From Elusimicrobiota bacterium (GTDB lineage Bacteria; Elusimicrobiota; Elusimicrobia; FEN-1173), in contig JADJZR010000004.1 in NCBI GenBank assembly GCA_016715645.1, positions 186,001-250,000 of the forward strand: 64,000 nt of DNA. The letters are read 5' to 3'. A program made the translations under genes and the position numbers. How positions within the stretch are numbered: position 1 is the stretch's first letter; every line of letters starts with the position of its first letter. Below the pieces are notes generated by a model, which was not told where the DNA came from, made no database searches, and saw nothing but the letters and a program-made list of their open reading frames with translations. Positions 33,464-44,087 of this stretch are shown here, piece by piece.

Positions 33464-34633
33464 ATGTTGACGTCGAAAGTAACTAAAATATTGGAGGATG
33501 TGCGTCGCCGCGGGGATAGAGCCGTTCGGGCGGCGTTGCGCCGTTTTGATGGAATTGATGCGGCCCCTTCGTCGTGGCGCGTGCCCCTTTCGGAAACCAC
33601 GGCCGCCTTAAAACGGTTGCCCGTCGAACGCCGGCGCACCTTGGAGCAGTGCGCCAAACGGATTCGAGATTATCACGTGGCCGAGTATCGACACAGTCCC
33701 CGGTCTTGGAAAGAACGGCTTGGCGGGACGTGGGTCGGCCAGGAAGTTCGAACGGTGGATTCCGTGGGGGCGTACGTGCCCGGGGGGCGGTTCGCCTACC
33801 CTTCTACGGTTCTTATGACCTGCATTCCCGCCCGGGTGGCGGGGGTTCGGCGGGTGGTGGTGTGCACGCCGCCACGGCATTTGACCGACGAGGTGTTGGC
33901 CGCGGCCGCTTTGGCCGAAGCCGACGAGCTTTTTCGCATCGGCGGCGTGGCCGCTGTCGGCGCTTTGGCCTATGGAACCGCCACTGTCCAACCGGTGGAC
34001 TTGATTGTGGGGCCCGGCAAAGCGTGGGTGACGGAAGCCAAACGCCAAGTGTTTGGAACCGTGGGCATCGACATGCTGGCGGGGCCCAGCGAAATCGTGA
34101 TTTTGGCCGACCGATCCGCCCCCGCCGATTGGGTGGCCGCCGATATGATGGCCCAAGCCGAACATGACCCGATGGCACGGTCCACTTTGATTGCTTTGGA
34201 CGCGGGGGTATTGACGGCGGTTCGTCGAGCGGTGGCGCCCGCGTTGCGAAAACAATGCCGTTTTGTCAAAGTTAAAGATTGGCCCGCGGCGGCGGCCGAA
34301 GCCAACCGATTGGCTCCGGAACATTTGGCCGTGGCCGTCAAGAAACCGTCGTCCTTGTTGCCCCTGTTACGAAACGCGGGGGCGATGTTTTTGGGCGCCG
34401 CATCACCGGTGGCGGCCGGCGATTATTGGGCCGGGCCCTCGCACGTTTTGCCCACGGCCCGATCGGCCCGGTTTTCCAGCGGGTTGTCGGTTCAAACTTT
34501 TCTGAAGAGGTCCAGCGTGATTGAAATTTCAGATCGGGCCATGGCCCACGCGGCGCCCCTGGTGGCGCGATTCGCCGAATCGGAAGGATTGACGTACCAC
34601 GCTCAGTCCGCCCGATCGAGGGAGACCCTGTGA
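33464..34633 (+). CDS. hisD: Histidinol dehydrogenase
   Basis: HisD performs the last two oxidations of histidine synthesis. Of 389 residues, motifs include DSVGAYVPGGRFAYPSTVLM, the GPGKAWVTEAKRQVFG segment, GIDMLAGPSEIVILAD, the zinc/catalytic QAEHDPMARSTL and LAPEHLAVAV. Length is slightly under the usual 420-430, mainly at the N-terminus. ATG 33464 follows a TATAAT box closely. First gene of hisDBHAFI-lepB; its stop overlaps the hisB GTG. Confidence 0.96.
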   Translation: MLTSKVTKILEDVRRRGDRAVRAALRRFDGIDAAPSSWRVPLSETTAALKRLPVERRRTLEQCAKRIRDYHVAEYRHSPRSWKERLGGTWVGQEVRTVDSVGAYVPGGRFAYPSTVLMTCIPARVAGVRRVVVCTPPRHLTDEVLAAAALAEADELFRIGGVAAVGALAYGTATVQPVDLIVGPGKAWVTEAKRQVFGTVGIDMLAGPSEIVILADRSAPADWVAADMMAQAEHDPMARSTLIALDAGVLTAVRRAVAPALRKQCRFVKVKDWPAAAAEANRLAPEHLAVAVKKPSSLLPLLRNAGAMFLGAASPVAAGDYWAGPSHVLPTARSARFSSGLSVQTFLKRSSVIEISDRAMAHAAPLVARFAESEGLTYHAQSARSRETL

Positions 34634-35250
34634 AAAAACGCGTTTCGTCCCGTCGGCGCGTCACCACCGAAACGTCCGTGGATTTGCGTTTGGGGCTGGA
34701 CGGGCCAGGGGTTTACACCGTGCGGACCACGTTGCCGTTCCTCGATCACATGCTGGAACTGTTCGCCCGCCACGGACATTTTTCGTTGACGGTTAACGCC
34801 CGGGGGGACACCCACATCGACGACCATCATTTGGTCGAAGACATTGGTTTGACGTTTGGTGAAGCCCTGGCCGAGGCCCTCGGCGATAAACGGGGGATCA
34901 ACCGCTATGGGCAGGCGCTGAACATCCGCGGACAGGGGCGGGCCTTGACGCCTATGGACGAAACGCTGTCGTACATCGCGTTGGATTTATCGGGGCGGCC
35001 CTATTTCGATTGGAAGGTGAAATTCAGCGTGCAAAACAAAGCGCCGTTTTGTTTTGAATTGCTGGAAGATTTTTTTCAAGCGGTGGCCATGTCGGCCCGG
35101 ATGAACCTGCACATAAAACTCATGCAAGGACGCAACAACCATCACATTGCCGAGTCCCTCTTTAAAGGGTTTGGCCGCGCGTTGGCGCAGGCGGTGGCGG
35201 TGGACCCGAAACGCAAGGCTACTGTTCCGTCGACCAAAGGATCCCTTTGA
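34630..35250 (+). CDS. hisB: Imidazoleglycerol-phosphate dehydratase
   Basis: HisB dehydrates imidazole glycerol phosphate. The 206-residue single-domain form (no phosphatase) has the metal-binding repeats LPFLDHMLELFARHG and HIDDHHLVEDIG, and later GRNNHHIAESLFKGF. GTG start overlaps hisD (GTGA); stop overlaps the TTG of hisH. Confidence 0.96.
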   Translation: MKKRVSSRRRVTTETSVDLRLGLDGPGVYTVRTTLPFLDHMLELFARHGHFSLTVNARGDTHIDDHHLVEDIGLTFGEALAEALGDKRGINRYGQALNIRGQGRALTPMDETLSYIALDLSGRPYFDWKVKFSVQNKAPFCFELLEDFFQAVAMSARMNLHIKLMQGRNNHHIAESLFKGFGRALAQAVAVDPKRKATVPSTKGSL

Positions 35251-35894
35251 CCGCGGGCCTTCGGGTGGGAGTGATGGATTACGGAATGGGCAACTTGCGT
35301 TCCGTGGAAAAAGCGTTCGAGCGAGCCGGTGCCCGTGCCTTTGTCTCCGATCGGCCGAAAGCGCTGGAATCGTCGGATTTGTTGGTGGTGCCGGGGGTGG
35401 GCGCTTTCGATGCGGCCATGGAGGTGTTGCGAAAAAAGGGGTTGGACCGGTTCATCTTGGATTGGGTCCGCGCGGACAGGCCCTATTTTGGCATCTGTTT
35501 GGGGTTGCAACTTCTATTTGAGTCCAGCGCCGAAGCCCCTGGCGTGCGGGGGTTGGGCGTTTTGGCCGGGAAAGTGGTCAAATTTCCTTTCCGGCGACAG
35601 GGCCTGAAAGTACCTCACATGGGGTGGAACGAGGTTCGTCCGGTCTCCCCGGGGCCGGCCGGTTGGAACGGGTTGTTGACCCCGTCGGACCAGTATTATT
35701 TCGTTCATTCGTACTTTCCGCGTCCTAAAGACTCGGAGGTTGTTTGGACGGTTACACCGTACGGCGGGCCCTTTTGTTCGGCGGTGGCCCGAGGCCGACT
35801 GGCGGCCACGCAGTTTCATCCGGAAAAAAGCGGCCCCACGGGCCTTCGTTTCTTGACGCGCCTGTTGGCGCGCGTATCCAACCCATCGAGGTGA
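35247..35894 (+). CDS. hisH: Imidazole glycerol phosphate synthase, glutaminase subunit
   Basis: HisH supplies ammonia to HisF. Triad residues are visible: nucleophile Cys in GICLGLQLLFE, and His/Glu in ATQFHPEKSG. The N-terminus VMDYGMGNLRSVEKAF is typical. The TTG at 35247 (TTGA with hisB) is the likely start; a GTG at 35271 begins exactly at the conserved VMDYG and is the alternative. Confidence 0.95.
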   Translation: MTAGLRVGVMDYGMGNLRSVEKAFERAGARAFVSDRPKALESSDLLVVPGVGAFDAAMEVLRKKGLDRFILDWVRADRPYFGICLGLQLLFESSAEAPGVRGLGVLAGKVVKFPFRRQGLKVPHMGWNEVRPVSPGPAGWNGLLTPSDQYYFVHSYFPRPKDSEVVWTVTPYGGPFCSAVARGRLAATQFHPEKSGPTGLRFLTRLLARVSNPSR

Positions 35895-35898
35895 TTCC

Positions 35899-36621
35899 AT
35901 GCTTGTGATTCCTGCCATTGACATCAAAGCCGGTTCGGTGGTTCGGTTGACCCACGGCGACCCCAAACAGCAAACCACCTATTCGTCCGATCCCGTGGAA
36001 ATCGCCAAACAGTGGGTGGCTCACGGAGCCCAACGCCTGCACGTGGTGGACCTGGACGGCGCGTTCAGCGGCCAACCCGCCAACTTGGACATCGTGTTTC
36101 GCATCAAAGACGCGGTGAACGTGGTCGTACAAATGGGCGGCGGCCTGCGCGATCCGGAGATCGTTCGGAAAGTGTTGGACCGCGGCATTGGTCGCGCCAT
36201 TGTGGGCACGGCCATTTTAAAGTTTCCCCAATGGATCAAATCAACTCTCGCGGAGTTTCCCGGCCGATTGATGGCGTCGTTGGACGCGGTCAACGGCGAA
36301 GTCATGATCGAAGGCTGGCAGGCCGAGTCCGGCCACACCCTGGCCGATGCCATCAAAGCCATCGATGCCCTGGGGTTTCGAGAAATCGTTTACACCGACA
36401 TCAAACAGGACGGAACCTTGAAGGGGCCTAACCTGAAATCCATCGAAGCGGTTTTGGGGATGACCCACATGGGCGTGTATGCGTCGGGGGGAATTTCGGG
36501 GTTGGCGGACCTTCACGCTTTAAAAAGTTTGGAAGCGAAAGGCTTGCGCGGTTGCATTTTGGGCAAAGCGCTTTACGCCGGAAAAATGACCCTTCCGGAA
36601 GCCCTGGCCGCGTCGAAATAA
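35899..36621 (+). CDS. hisA: Phosphoribosylformimino-5-aminoimidazole carboxamide ribotide isomerase
   Basis: HisA is a TIM-barrel isomerase. Catalytic Asp residues are in AIDIKAGSVVRL (residue about 8) and TDIKQDGTLKGPN (about 130); phosphate-binding glycines in MGGGLRD and ASGGISGLADL. Length 240 residues. It starts 4 nt after hisH and abuts hisF. Confidence 0.96.
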   Translation: MLVIPAIDIKAGSVVRLTHGDPKQQTTYSSDPVEIAKQWVAHGAQRLHVVDLDGAFSGQPANLDIVFRIKDAVNVVVQMGGGLRDPEIVRKVLDRGIGRAIVGTAILKFPQWIKSTLAEFPGRLMASLDAVNGEVMIEGWQAESGHTLADAIKAIDALGFREIVYTDIKQDGTLKGPNLKSIEAVLGMTHMGVYASGGISGLADLHALKSLEAKGLRGCILGKALYAGKMTLPEALAASK

Positions 36622-37470
36622 ATGCCTGTTCGAAAAACTCCGCGGGGGTTTGAACGAACCTTTCCACGTTCCGTTGGGGACGGATCCGGGCGGGCGGAAT
36701 CCCGGCTGACACGGCGCATCATTCCCTGTCTGGACGTGGACGCGGGACGGGTTGTGAAAGGAACAAAATTCTTGAACCTCCGCGACGCCGGCGATCCCGT
36801 GGCGGTGGCCGAACGCTACAACCGGGAAGGAGCCGATGAAGTGGTGTTTTTGGACATCACAGCGTCGTCGAGCCGGCGGCCTATATTATTGGACGTGGTT
36901 CGACGAACGGCGGAAACGGTTTTTATTCCGCTCACGGTGGGTGGCGGTGTTCGGCAGGTGGAAGACGTTCGTGTGTTGTTGCAGGCCGGGGCCGACAAGG
37001 TGTCCATCAACACGGCGGGGGTTCAACGGCCGGACTTGTTTCGGGAAGCGTCCCGGCGGTTTGGCGCCCAGTGCATTGTGGCGGCCATCGACGCCAAACG
37101 GCGCGGGTCGGGATGGGAAGTGTTTGTGCACGGGGGCCGGACGCCCACCGGGCGCGACGCGGTGGCTTGGGCGCGGGCGGTGGAACGGTTGGGCGCGGGC
37201 GAAATTTTGTTGACCAGCATGGACGGCGACGGAACCAAAGCCGGCTACGACACCGCGCTGGTGTCGGCGGTGTCAGGGGCGGTGCGGGTGCCGGTGATCG
37301 CCTCGGGCGGCGCCGGAAAAGCCGCCCACTTTTTCGACGCGTTCGAGGCGGGGGCCGACGCCGCGCTGGCGGCGTCTTTGTTCCATTTTAAAGAATTGAG
37401 CATTTCGGATCTCAAAAAATACCTGCGCCGTCGCGGCGCTCCCATGCGAATGGAGAGGAGGACAGCGTGA
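36622..37470 (+). CDS. hisF: Imidazole glycerol phosphate synthase, cyclase subunit
   Basis: HisF is the cyclase half of the HisHF synthase. Catalytic Asp residues lie in CLDVDAGRVVKGTKF and TSMDGDGTKAGYD; VGGGVRQVEDV and IASGGAGKAAHF bind phosphate. The ATG at 36622 gives about 28 extra residues before the family start (LTRRIIPCLDVD). No better start codon lies nearer, so the extension may be real. The GTG of hisI overlaps its stop. Confidence 0.95.
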   Translation: MPVRKTPRGFERTFPRSVGDGSGRAESRLTRRIIPCLDVDAGRVVKGTKFLNLRDAGDPVAVAERYNREGADEVVFLDITASSSRRPILLDVVRRTAETVFIPLTVGGGVRQVEDVRVLLQAGADKVSINTAGVQRPDLFREASRRFGAQCIVAAIDAKRRGSGWEVFVHGGRTPTGRDAVAWARAVERLGAGEILLTSMDGDGTKAGYDTALVSAVSGAVRVPVIASGGAGKAAHFFDAFEAGADAALAASLFHFKELSISDLKKYLRRRGAPMRMERRTA

Positions 37471-37868
37471 GTATCCCCGTCTGGCTGAACGAAGTGAAAT
37501 TCGACGATCGGGGCCTTGTGCCCGCGGTGGTCCAGGACGATAAAGACGGAACGGTTCTCATGGTGGCCTACATGAACCGCGACGCGTTGGTTGAAACGCT
37601 GGAACGGCGCCGGGGGGTTTTTTTTAGCCGATCGCGCAATAAGCTGTGGCGCAAGGGCGAAGAAAGCGGCAACCATCAAGAGGTTCATTCCATCGCGTTG
37701 GACTGTGACAAAGATTGCGTGTTGATCCGGGTCAACCAGGTGGGCGGGGCGGCCTGCCACACAGGCCGAAAATCCTGCTTTTTCCACCAGGTGACCGCCG
37801 ACAATCAGCTCAATGTGACCGGTGAGATTTTGTTCGATCCCAACCAGGTGTATAAAAATAAGCACTGA
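37467..37868 (+). CDS. hisI: Phosphoribosyl-AMP cyclohydrolase
   Basis: HisI opens the adenine ring of PR-AMP. The 133-residue single-domain enzyme has MVAYMNRDALVETLERRRGVFFSRS, the metal ligands in ALDCDKDCVLI and the distal GGAACHTGRKSCFF. The PR-ATP pyrophosphatase (HisE) domain is not fused, and hisE, hisG and hisC are not in this window. GTG start with GTGA overlap; TGATG with lepB. Confidence 0.95.
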   Translation: MSIPVWLNEVKFDDRGLVPAVVQDDKDGTVLMVAYMNRDALVETLERRRGVFFSRSRNKLWRKGEESGNHQEVHSIALDCDKDCVLIRVNQVGGAACHTGRKSCFFHQVTADNQLNVTGEILFDPNQVYKNKH

Positions 37869-38397
37869 TGTATCGAATCCTTTACTTGGTGGCGTTGGCG
37901 GCGGCGGGAGCTTTTTTCCTGCGCAGTTGTTTGTATGAACCCGTGGTTATTGTTTCCGGGTCCATGGAGCCCACGTTGCCTGTCGGAACCAAGTGACGGT
38001 CAATAAATGGACGTACCGGTTTCAGCCGCCCCAGCGGGGTGACATCGTGGTGTTCCCATCACCAGTAGGCGAAAAGGGGCTGGTCAAACGGGTGGTGGCG
38101 GTGGCCGGTGAAAAGGTGCGGTTGAAACACAAGCAGGTTTATATTAATGACCAACCGTTGGTGGAGCCCTACGTCAAATACACCCGTCCCCTTGAACGGT
38201 TGAAGGGCGACGACATGGTCATCGGCCGCGTGCCCGAGGGGTTCGTGGTGGTGATGGGCGACAACCGCGACGAGTCCGGCGACAGCCGCGATTGGGTGGG
38301 GTCCATTACGGGCGAACCGGTCCCGTTCGTGTCGGTGGAATCGATCGAGGGAAAACTGCTGGTGAAAAATGATTTATCCTTCATTGTCGGAATTTAA
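37868..38397 (+). CDS. lepB: Signal peptidase I, one frameshift
   Basis: Type I signal peptidase, which cleaves exported preproteins. The first frame (37868-37996) gives a membrane anchor and the catalytic serine motif SGSMEPTLPVGT. One missing base after AAG (about 37992) moves the rest to the next frame: RGDIVVF, the catalytic lysine in LVKRVVAVAGEKV and box E GDNRDESGDSRDWG-like sequence. Total is about 176 residues. Sandwiched between his and trp genes; its last 29 nt overlap the trpE start. Confidence 0.88.
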
Positions 38398-39823
38398 ATC
38401 GTTGGCGCGCCGTCACGCTTGGTTCCCGTGTGGGTGGAATGTCCCGGGGACGAAGCGACGCCGTTGGCGTTGTTTCACGCCCTGTATGCGAAAAGCCCCC
38501 AGTGTTTTCTTTTGGAAAGCGTGGAGGGGGGGGAACATTTGGGCCGGTACTCGTTCGCGGCGTTCGAGCCCCGGGTGGTGTTGCGGTCCCACGGGTCCCC
38601 GCCACCTGAAATAAAGCCGTCCGGCGTGGGGCCGCTGGAATTATTAAGAACCGCGTTGGCCCATCGGCGGGCGCCGGAAGTGCGGGGTCTGCCGCGCTTT
38701 TACGGCGGGGCGGTGGGGTACACGAGCTACGACATTTTGCGCCATTTCGAACGGTTGCCGTCCCGGCGCCCGACGCGTTGGGGTTCCCGGATTTTGTTTT
38801 CATGCTGACAGGCGACATGTTTATTTTTGATCACGTGGCCCACACCATCCGGCTGGTGCGAACCGTGTCGGTGCCGCGAAAGGCCGACGCCGAGACCGTT
38901 TATCGTCGAGCCGGTCGGGAATTGATGAACCAACTGGCGCGGTTGCGTCCGACGGTGGCGCCCCTGGCGCCCTTGCGGGCCGCCGACCGAACCCCGTGCC
39001 CGGCCACGGCTCAAGAGCGACGCTTGTTTGAGGCGGGCGTGCGCCGGGCCAAAGAATATATTTCGGCGGGTGACATTATCCAAGTGGTGCCGTCTCGCCG
39101 AGTGTCGCGCGCCGTGCGGGCCCATCCATTGGACATTTATCGGGCGTTACGGCGGGTCAATCCGTCTCCTTACATGTATTTTTTCCGCGACGGGGATACT
39201 CAGGTGATCGGGTCCAGCCCAGAAATGTTGGTGCGGTTGGAAGACGGCCTGGCGGAAACGCGTCCGATCGCGGGCACGCGGCCCCGGGGCGCCACGCCGA
39301 CCATGGACGACCGGTTGGCCCGGGAACTGTTGGCCGATCCCAAAGAACGGGCGGAACATTTGATGTTGGTGGATTTGGCCCGCAACGATTTGGGCCGGGT
39401 GTCCCGGTCCGGAACGGTTCGGGTATCGGACTTCATGGCGATCGAGCGGTACAGCCATGTGATGCACATCGTTTCAAAAGTGACGGGCCGGCTTTTGCCC
39501 GGCCGGGACGCGTTCGATTTGTTTCGGGCGGTGTTTCCCGCGGGGACCCTGTCGGGCGCGCCCAAAATACGGGCCATGGAAATCATCGAAGAAATCGAGT
39601 CCACCCGTCGCGGTCTTTACGGCGGCGCGGTGGGGTATTTTTCTTACACGGGAAACATGGATATGGCCATCGCCATTCGGACCATCCTCATGCAAAAAGG
39701 CATGGCCCATTTGCAAGCCGGCGCCGGCATCGTGGCGGATTCGGTTCCGTCCAAAGAGTTCGACGAAACGCAAAACAAAATGGCCGCTTTAGCGGCCGCC
39801 CTGCGGTTGGCGGGGGAAAAACT

Positions 39824-39827
<4 letters not shown>
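38369..39827 (+). CDS. trpE: Anthranilate synthase component I, two frameshifts
   Basis: TrpE converts chorismate to anthranilate. The N-terminus MIYPSLSEFKSLARRHAW is in one frame; the reading then shifts near 38420 (VWVECPGDEATPLALFHALY) and again near 38770 (LGFPDFVFMLTGDMFIFDH). From there the frame is intact with the catalytic core: IAGTRPRGATP, LMLVDLARNDLGRVS, YSHVMHIVSKVTG and GTLSGAPKIRAMEIIEE. Both shifts fit 1-nt errors. GTGA overlap with trpG. Confidence 0.92.
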
Positions 39828-40407
<580 letters not shown>

Positions 40408-40411
<4 letters not shown>

Positions 40412-41454
40412 TTCAATCGGCCCTCGTTAAACTGGCGGACAAAAAAGACCTCACCTTCGACGAAACCCGCGACGCCGTCGGCGAAATATTTTCGGGAGGA
40501 GCGTCGCCCAGTCTGGTGGCGGGGTTTTTGACCGCCCTTACGGATGAAAGGCGAAACCGTTAACGAAATCGCGGGCGCGGCCCAGGCCATGCGCTGCGCC
40601 GCCACGCGGATCGAGCTTCCCGGCGCGCCGGTGGTGGTGGACACCTGTGCGGAACGGGAGGGGACAAACAGGGCAGTTTTAATATTTCAACGGCGGCGGC
40701 GTTTGTTGTGGCGGGGGCCGGGTTTGTGGTGGCCAAACACGGAAACCGGTCCATTTCGTCGGCGTGCGGCAGTGCCGACGTGCTGGAATCGTTGGGGGTG
40801 CGGGTTGACCCGGGGGCGGAAACCGTGGCGCGATGCCTCAAAGAGGCGGGCATCGGATTTTTGTTTGCGCCGGCGTTTCACCCCGCCATGAAACACGCCA
40901 TGCCGGTTCGGCGCGAGCTGGGCCTTCGCACGGTGTTTAACCTGTTGGGACCCTTGACCAACCCGGCGGGGGCCAACGCCCAGGTAATCGGGGTCTTTTC
41001 GGACAAGATGGTGGAGGTGGTGGCGAAGGTCTTGATTCGGTTGGGAACGCGCCACGGGTTGGTGGTCCATGGGGCGGGACACGACGAAATCACCTTGTTT
41101 GGAAAAACCCACGTGGCGGAAATCCGCGATGGCCAATTGAAACGGCGGGTGTGGACCGCGGCGGATTTCGGGTTTCGTCGCCACAACCCCGCGGCCCTGC
41201 GGGGCGGTTCCAAAGAAAAAAATGCCGCGATCCTTCGGCGCGTGTTGGCGGGGGAACCGGGTCCCCAGCGGGACGCGGTGGTGGCCAACGCGGCCGCGGC
41301 TCTGTGGGTGGCGGGCCGGGTGGCGGGGCGTACCGATTTAAGCACGTTGAAACAATCGCGCGCGGCGGCGGAACGGTCCATTGATTCCGGCGCGGCACGG
41401 GAAAAGTTGGAACGGTTGGCGGCGCTGTCCCAGGCTGGGGTGTCGGCAAAATGA
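40408..41454 (+). CDS. trpD: Anthranilate phosphoribosyltransferase, two frameshifts
   Basis: TrpD transfers phosphoribose to anthranilate. The TTG start gives LIQSALVKLADKKDLTFDE. The frame shifts near 40540 (MKGETVNEIAGAAQAMR) and near 40660 to the PRPP-binding GTGGDKQGSFNISTA, KHGNRSISSACGSADVLE, LGPLTNPAGANAQVIGVF and VVHGAGHDEITLF. The rest is intact to 41454. ATGA overlap with trpC. Confidence 0.9.
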
Positions 41455-42242
41455 ACGCCGTCTTGAACCGAATCGTGTCGCGCACGCGGTTGGACCTTGT
41501 TCGCAAGCGGACGATGGTTCCCTTGGCCGATATGGAACGGAAGGCGCGGCGCGCTCCGCCCCCGCGTCCGTTCGCCCAGGCGTTGATGGCCGGGGGCGTG
41601 TCGTTGATCGCGGAATTGAAAGCCAAAAGCCCCTCGGCGGGTCTGATTCGGCCCCGTTATGAGCGTGGCCGGGGCGCGGGCCTACACGAGGGCGGGGCGC
41701 GGGCCCTATCGATTTTGACGGAACCCGTTTTTTTCGGGGTCGACTCGAACACCTGACGTTGGCGCGAGCGGCGTCGCCACTCCCCTCTTAAGAAAAGATT
41801 TTATTGTGGACCCCTACCAGGTGGTGGAAGCCCGGGCGGTGGGGCCGACGCCATTTTGTTGATCGTGCGGTTGTTGACGGACTGGGAACTGATCACACTT
41901 CAGCGGTTGGCGTGGGACTGGAACATGGACGTTTTGGTCGAGACCCATAATACGGAAGACATGGATCGGGCCAAAAAAGCCGGGGCGCGGTTGGTGGGGG
42001 TCAACAGCCGCGACCTGGACACGCTGAAAATGGCTCGTCACGCCTTTGAGCGGTTGGTCCCCCGCGCGCCGAAAGGTTCGGTGGTGGTGGCGGAAAGCGG
42101 GATTAAAACGCCCGCCGACGTGGAGAGGTTAACGTTTTTGGGCGTGAACGCGATGTTGGTGGGTGAATCGTTGTTGAAACAAAAAGATCTTGAATCCGCG
42201 GCCCGAACACTGGCGGCCGCGGGGAAGAGAGGGATTAAGTGA
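41451..42242 (+). CDS. trpC: Indole-3-glycerol phosphate synthase, several frameshifts
   Basis: TrpC closes the indole ring. The first frame has LIAELKAKSPSAGLIRP. Indels near 41670, 41750 and 41835 break the middle (ALSILTEPVFFG, LLRKDFIVDPYQVVEARA and ILLIVRLL lie in different frames). The C-terminal half is intact: VLVETHNTEDMDRAKKAGA, GVNSRDLDTLKM, AESGIKTPADVERL and AMLVGESLL. GTGA overlap with trpF. Confidence 0.9.
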
Positions 42243-42876
42243 CCAAAGTTAAAATTTGCGGAATTACCAACGAAGAAGACGCCACCTGGGCGGTGAACCT
42301 GGGGGCCAATTATGTGGGTCTAAATTTCCACAAAGACAGTCCCCGCAACGTGTCCCCGGACTTGGCGGCGCGGATCGCCAAGAAGGTTCCGTCGTTTGTT
42401 CCAACGGTGGGCGTGTTTGTTGAACAAACCGCCGCCGAGATCGTCAAAATCGCCAAAAAGGTGGGTTTGGCGGGTGTTCAGCTTCATGGGGATCACACCG
42501 TGGCGGATTGCGAGAGCATCGCGTCGGAATTGGAAGGTGTTTTTTCATCAAGGCGGTTCGAGTGGGGTCCGAGGCGGACGTGGACGCGTTGGCGTCTTAT
42601 AAAGATGCCGTGGGCTATTTCTTGTTGGACGCCCGGGTGGACGGCCAACTGGGCGGCACGGGCCAAACCTTTCCGTGGGACCTGGCGGCGCGGGCGAAAG
42701 CGTTTAAAAAACCGATTTTCTTGGCCGGGGGACTCACCGTTGAAAACGTGGCCCAGGCCATTGAAGCGGCGCAACCGTTCGCCGTGGACGTGGCCAGCGG
42801 CGTTGAAAAATCTCCGAAACGAAAAGATTTCGACAAAATGAAACAGTTTATTGAAGAAGTCAAATCGGCGTTCTGA
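42239..42876 (+). CDS. trpF: Phosphoribosylanthranilate isomerase, one frameshift
   Basis: TrpF is an Amadori isomerase of TIM-barrel fold. KICGITNEEDATWAVNLGANYVG carries the catalytic Cys; the frame shifts at about 42545 in a T run, after which the catalytic Asp region FLLDARVDGQLGGTGQTF and AGGLTVENVAQAI continue to 42876. Starts with GTG. Confidence 0.9.
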
Positions 42877-42877
42877 T

Positions 42878-44087
42878 ATGGCCCCGTTTACGTTGAGCGA
42901 TTTGCCGGACCGTCGGGGATACTTCGGGGTGTACGGCGGGCGTTTCGTTCCAGAAACCCTGGTGGGCCCCCTGGAGGAACTGGAACAAGCGTTTCGATCT
43001 GTCCGGCGGGACCCCGCTTTTCGCCGGGAACTGAACGATCTGCTCAGCCGTTTTGCCGGTCGGCCCACGCCCTTGTTTTTTGCCAAAAATTTGTCGGACC
43101 GGGTGGGCGGGCCTCGAATCTTTCTGAAACGGGAAGATTTGTGCCACACCGGCGCCCACAAAGTAAACAACACCTTGGGCCAATGCCTGCTGGCCAAACG
43201 ACTTGGTAAAAAACGCGTGATCGCTGAAACCGGCGCCGGCCAGCACGGCGTGGGAACGGCCACGGCCTGCGCGTTGTTGGGGCTGGACTGCGAAGTCTAC
43301 ATGGGCGCCGAAGACATGCAACGCCAAGCGCTCAATGTGTTTCGCATGCGCAGTATGGGCGCCCGGGTGATTCCGGTGACGTCGGGGTCCAGGACATTAA
43401 AAGACGCGATCAACGAAGCCATGCGCGATTGGGTGACCAACGTGCGCACCACCTTTTTATTGCATCGGGTCCGTGGTGGGCCCGCATCCGTATCCGTGGA
43501 TGGTGCGGGAATTTCAAAGCGTGATTGGGCGGGAAGTGAAGGTCCAGATCCGAGCGTTTCAGTCCGGCGATCCGGACGCGCTGGTGGCGTGCGTGGGCGG
43601 CGGGTCCAACGCCATCGGTTTGTTTGCGCCGTTCTACGATCACAAAAAAGTGGCTTTCTATGGGGTCGAGGCGGGGGGAGAGGGGTTGCGGTCCGGCCGG
43701 CATTCGGCCACGTTATGCACGGGCCGGCCCGGGGTGTTGCACGGGGCCCGCACCTACGTGATGCAAGACGAAAACGGCCAGGTGTTGCCCACCCATTCCA
43801 TTTCGGCCGGGTTGGATTATCCCGCCGTGGGTCCGGAACATGCCTTTTACAAAGACACCGGCCGCGCCGTTTACGTGGCGGCCACGGACAAAGAAGCCCT
43901 GGCGGGGTTTAAGATGCTCAACGAAACCGAAGGCCTTTCCGCGGCGCTGGAATCGTCCCATGCGCTGGGTTTTTTGCCTCGCTTGGCCAAAAAAATGAAG
44001 CGGTCCCAGTCGGTGGTTCTCGGCCTTTCCGGCCGGGGGGACAAAGACATGGCTCAACTGGCGGAGGGATTTCATGAACCGCATTGA
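42878..44087 (+). CDS. trpB: Tryptophan synthase beta chain, one frameshift
   Basis: TrpB condenses indole and serine with PLP. Schiff-base lysine in LCHTGAHKVNNTLGQ (about residue 90), AETGAGQHGVGTATACA, and after the shift CVGGGSNAIGLFAPF and LGLSGRGDKDM. An extra T in the run near 43457 displaces the frame before the CIGSVVGPHPYPWM segment. The stop overlaps trpA by 14 nt. Confidence 0.94.

Noticed and set aside
33608..34324. Minus-strand frame within hisD
   Set aside because: Antisense to a clear enzyme gene; its histidine/glycine-rich translation is typical of the reverse strand of GC-rich codons.
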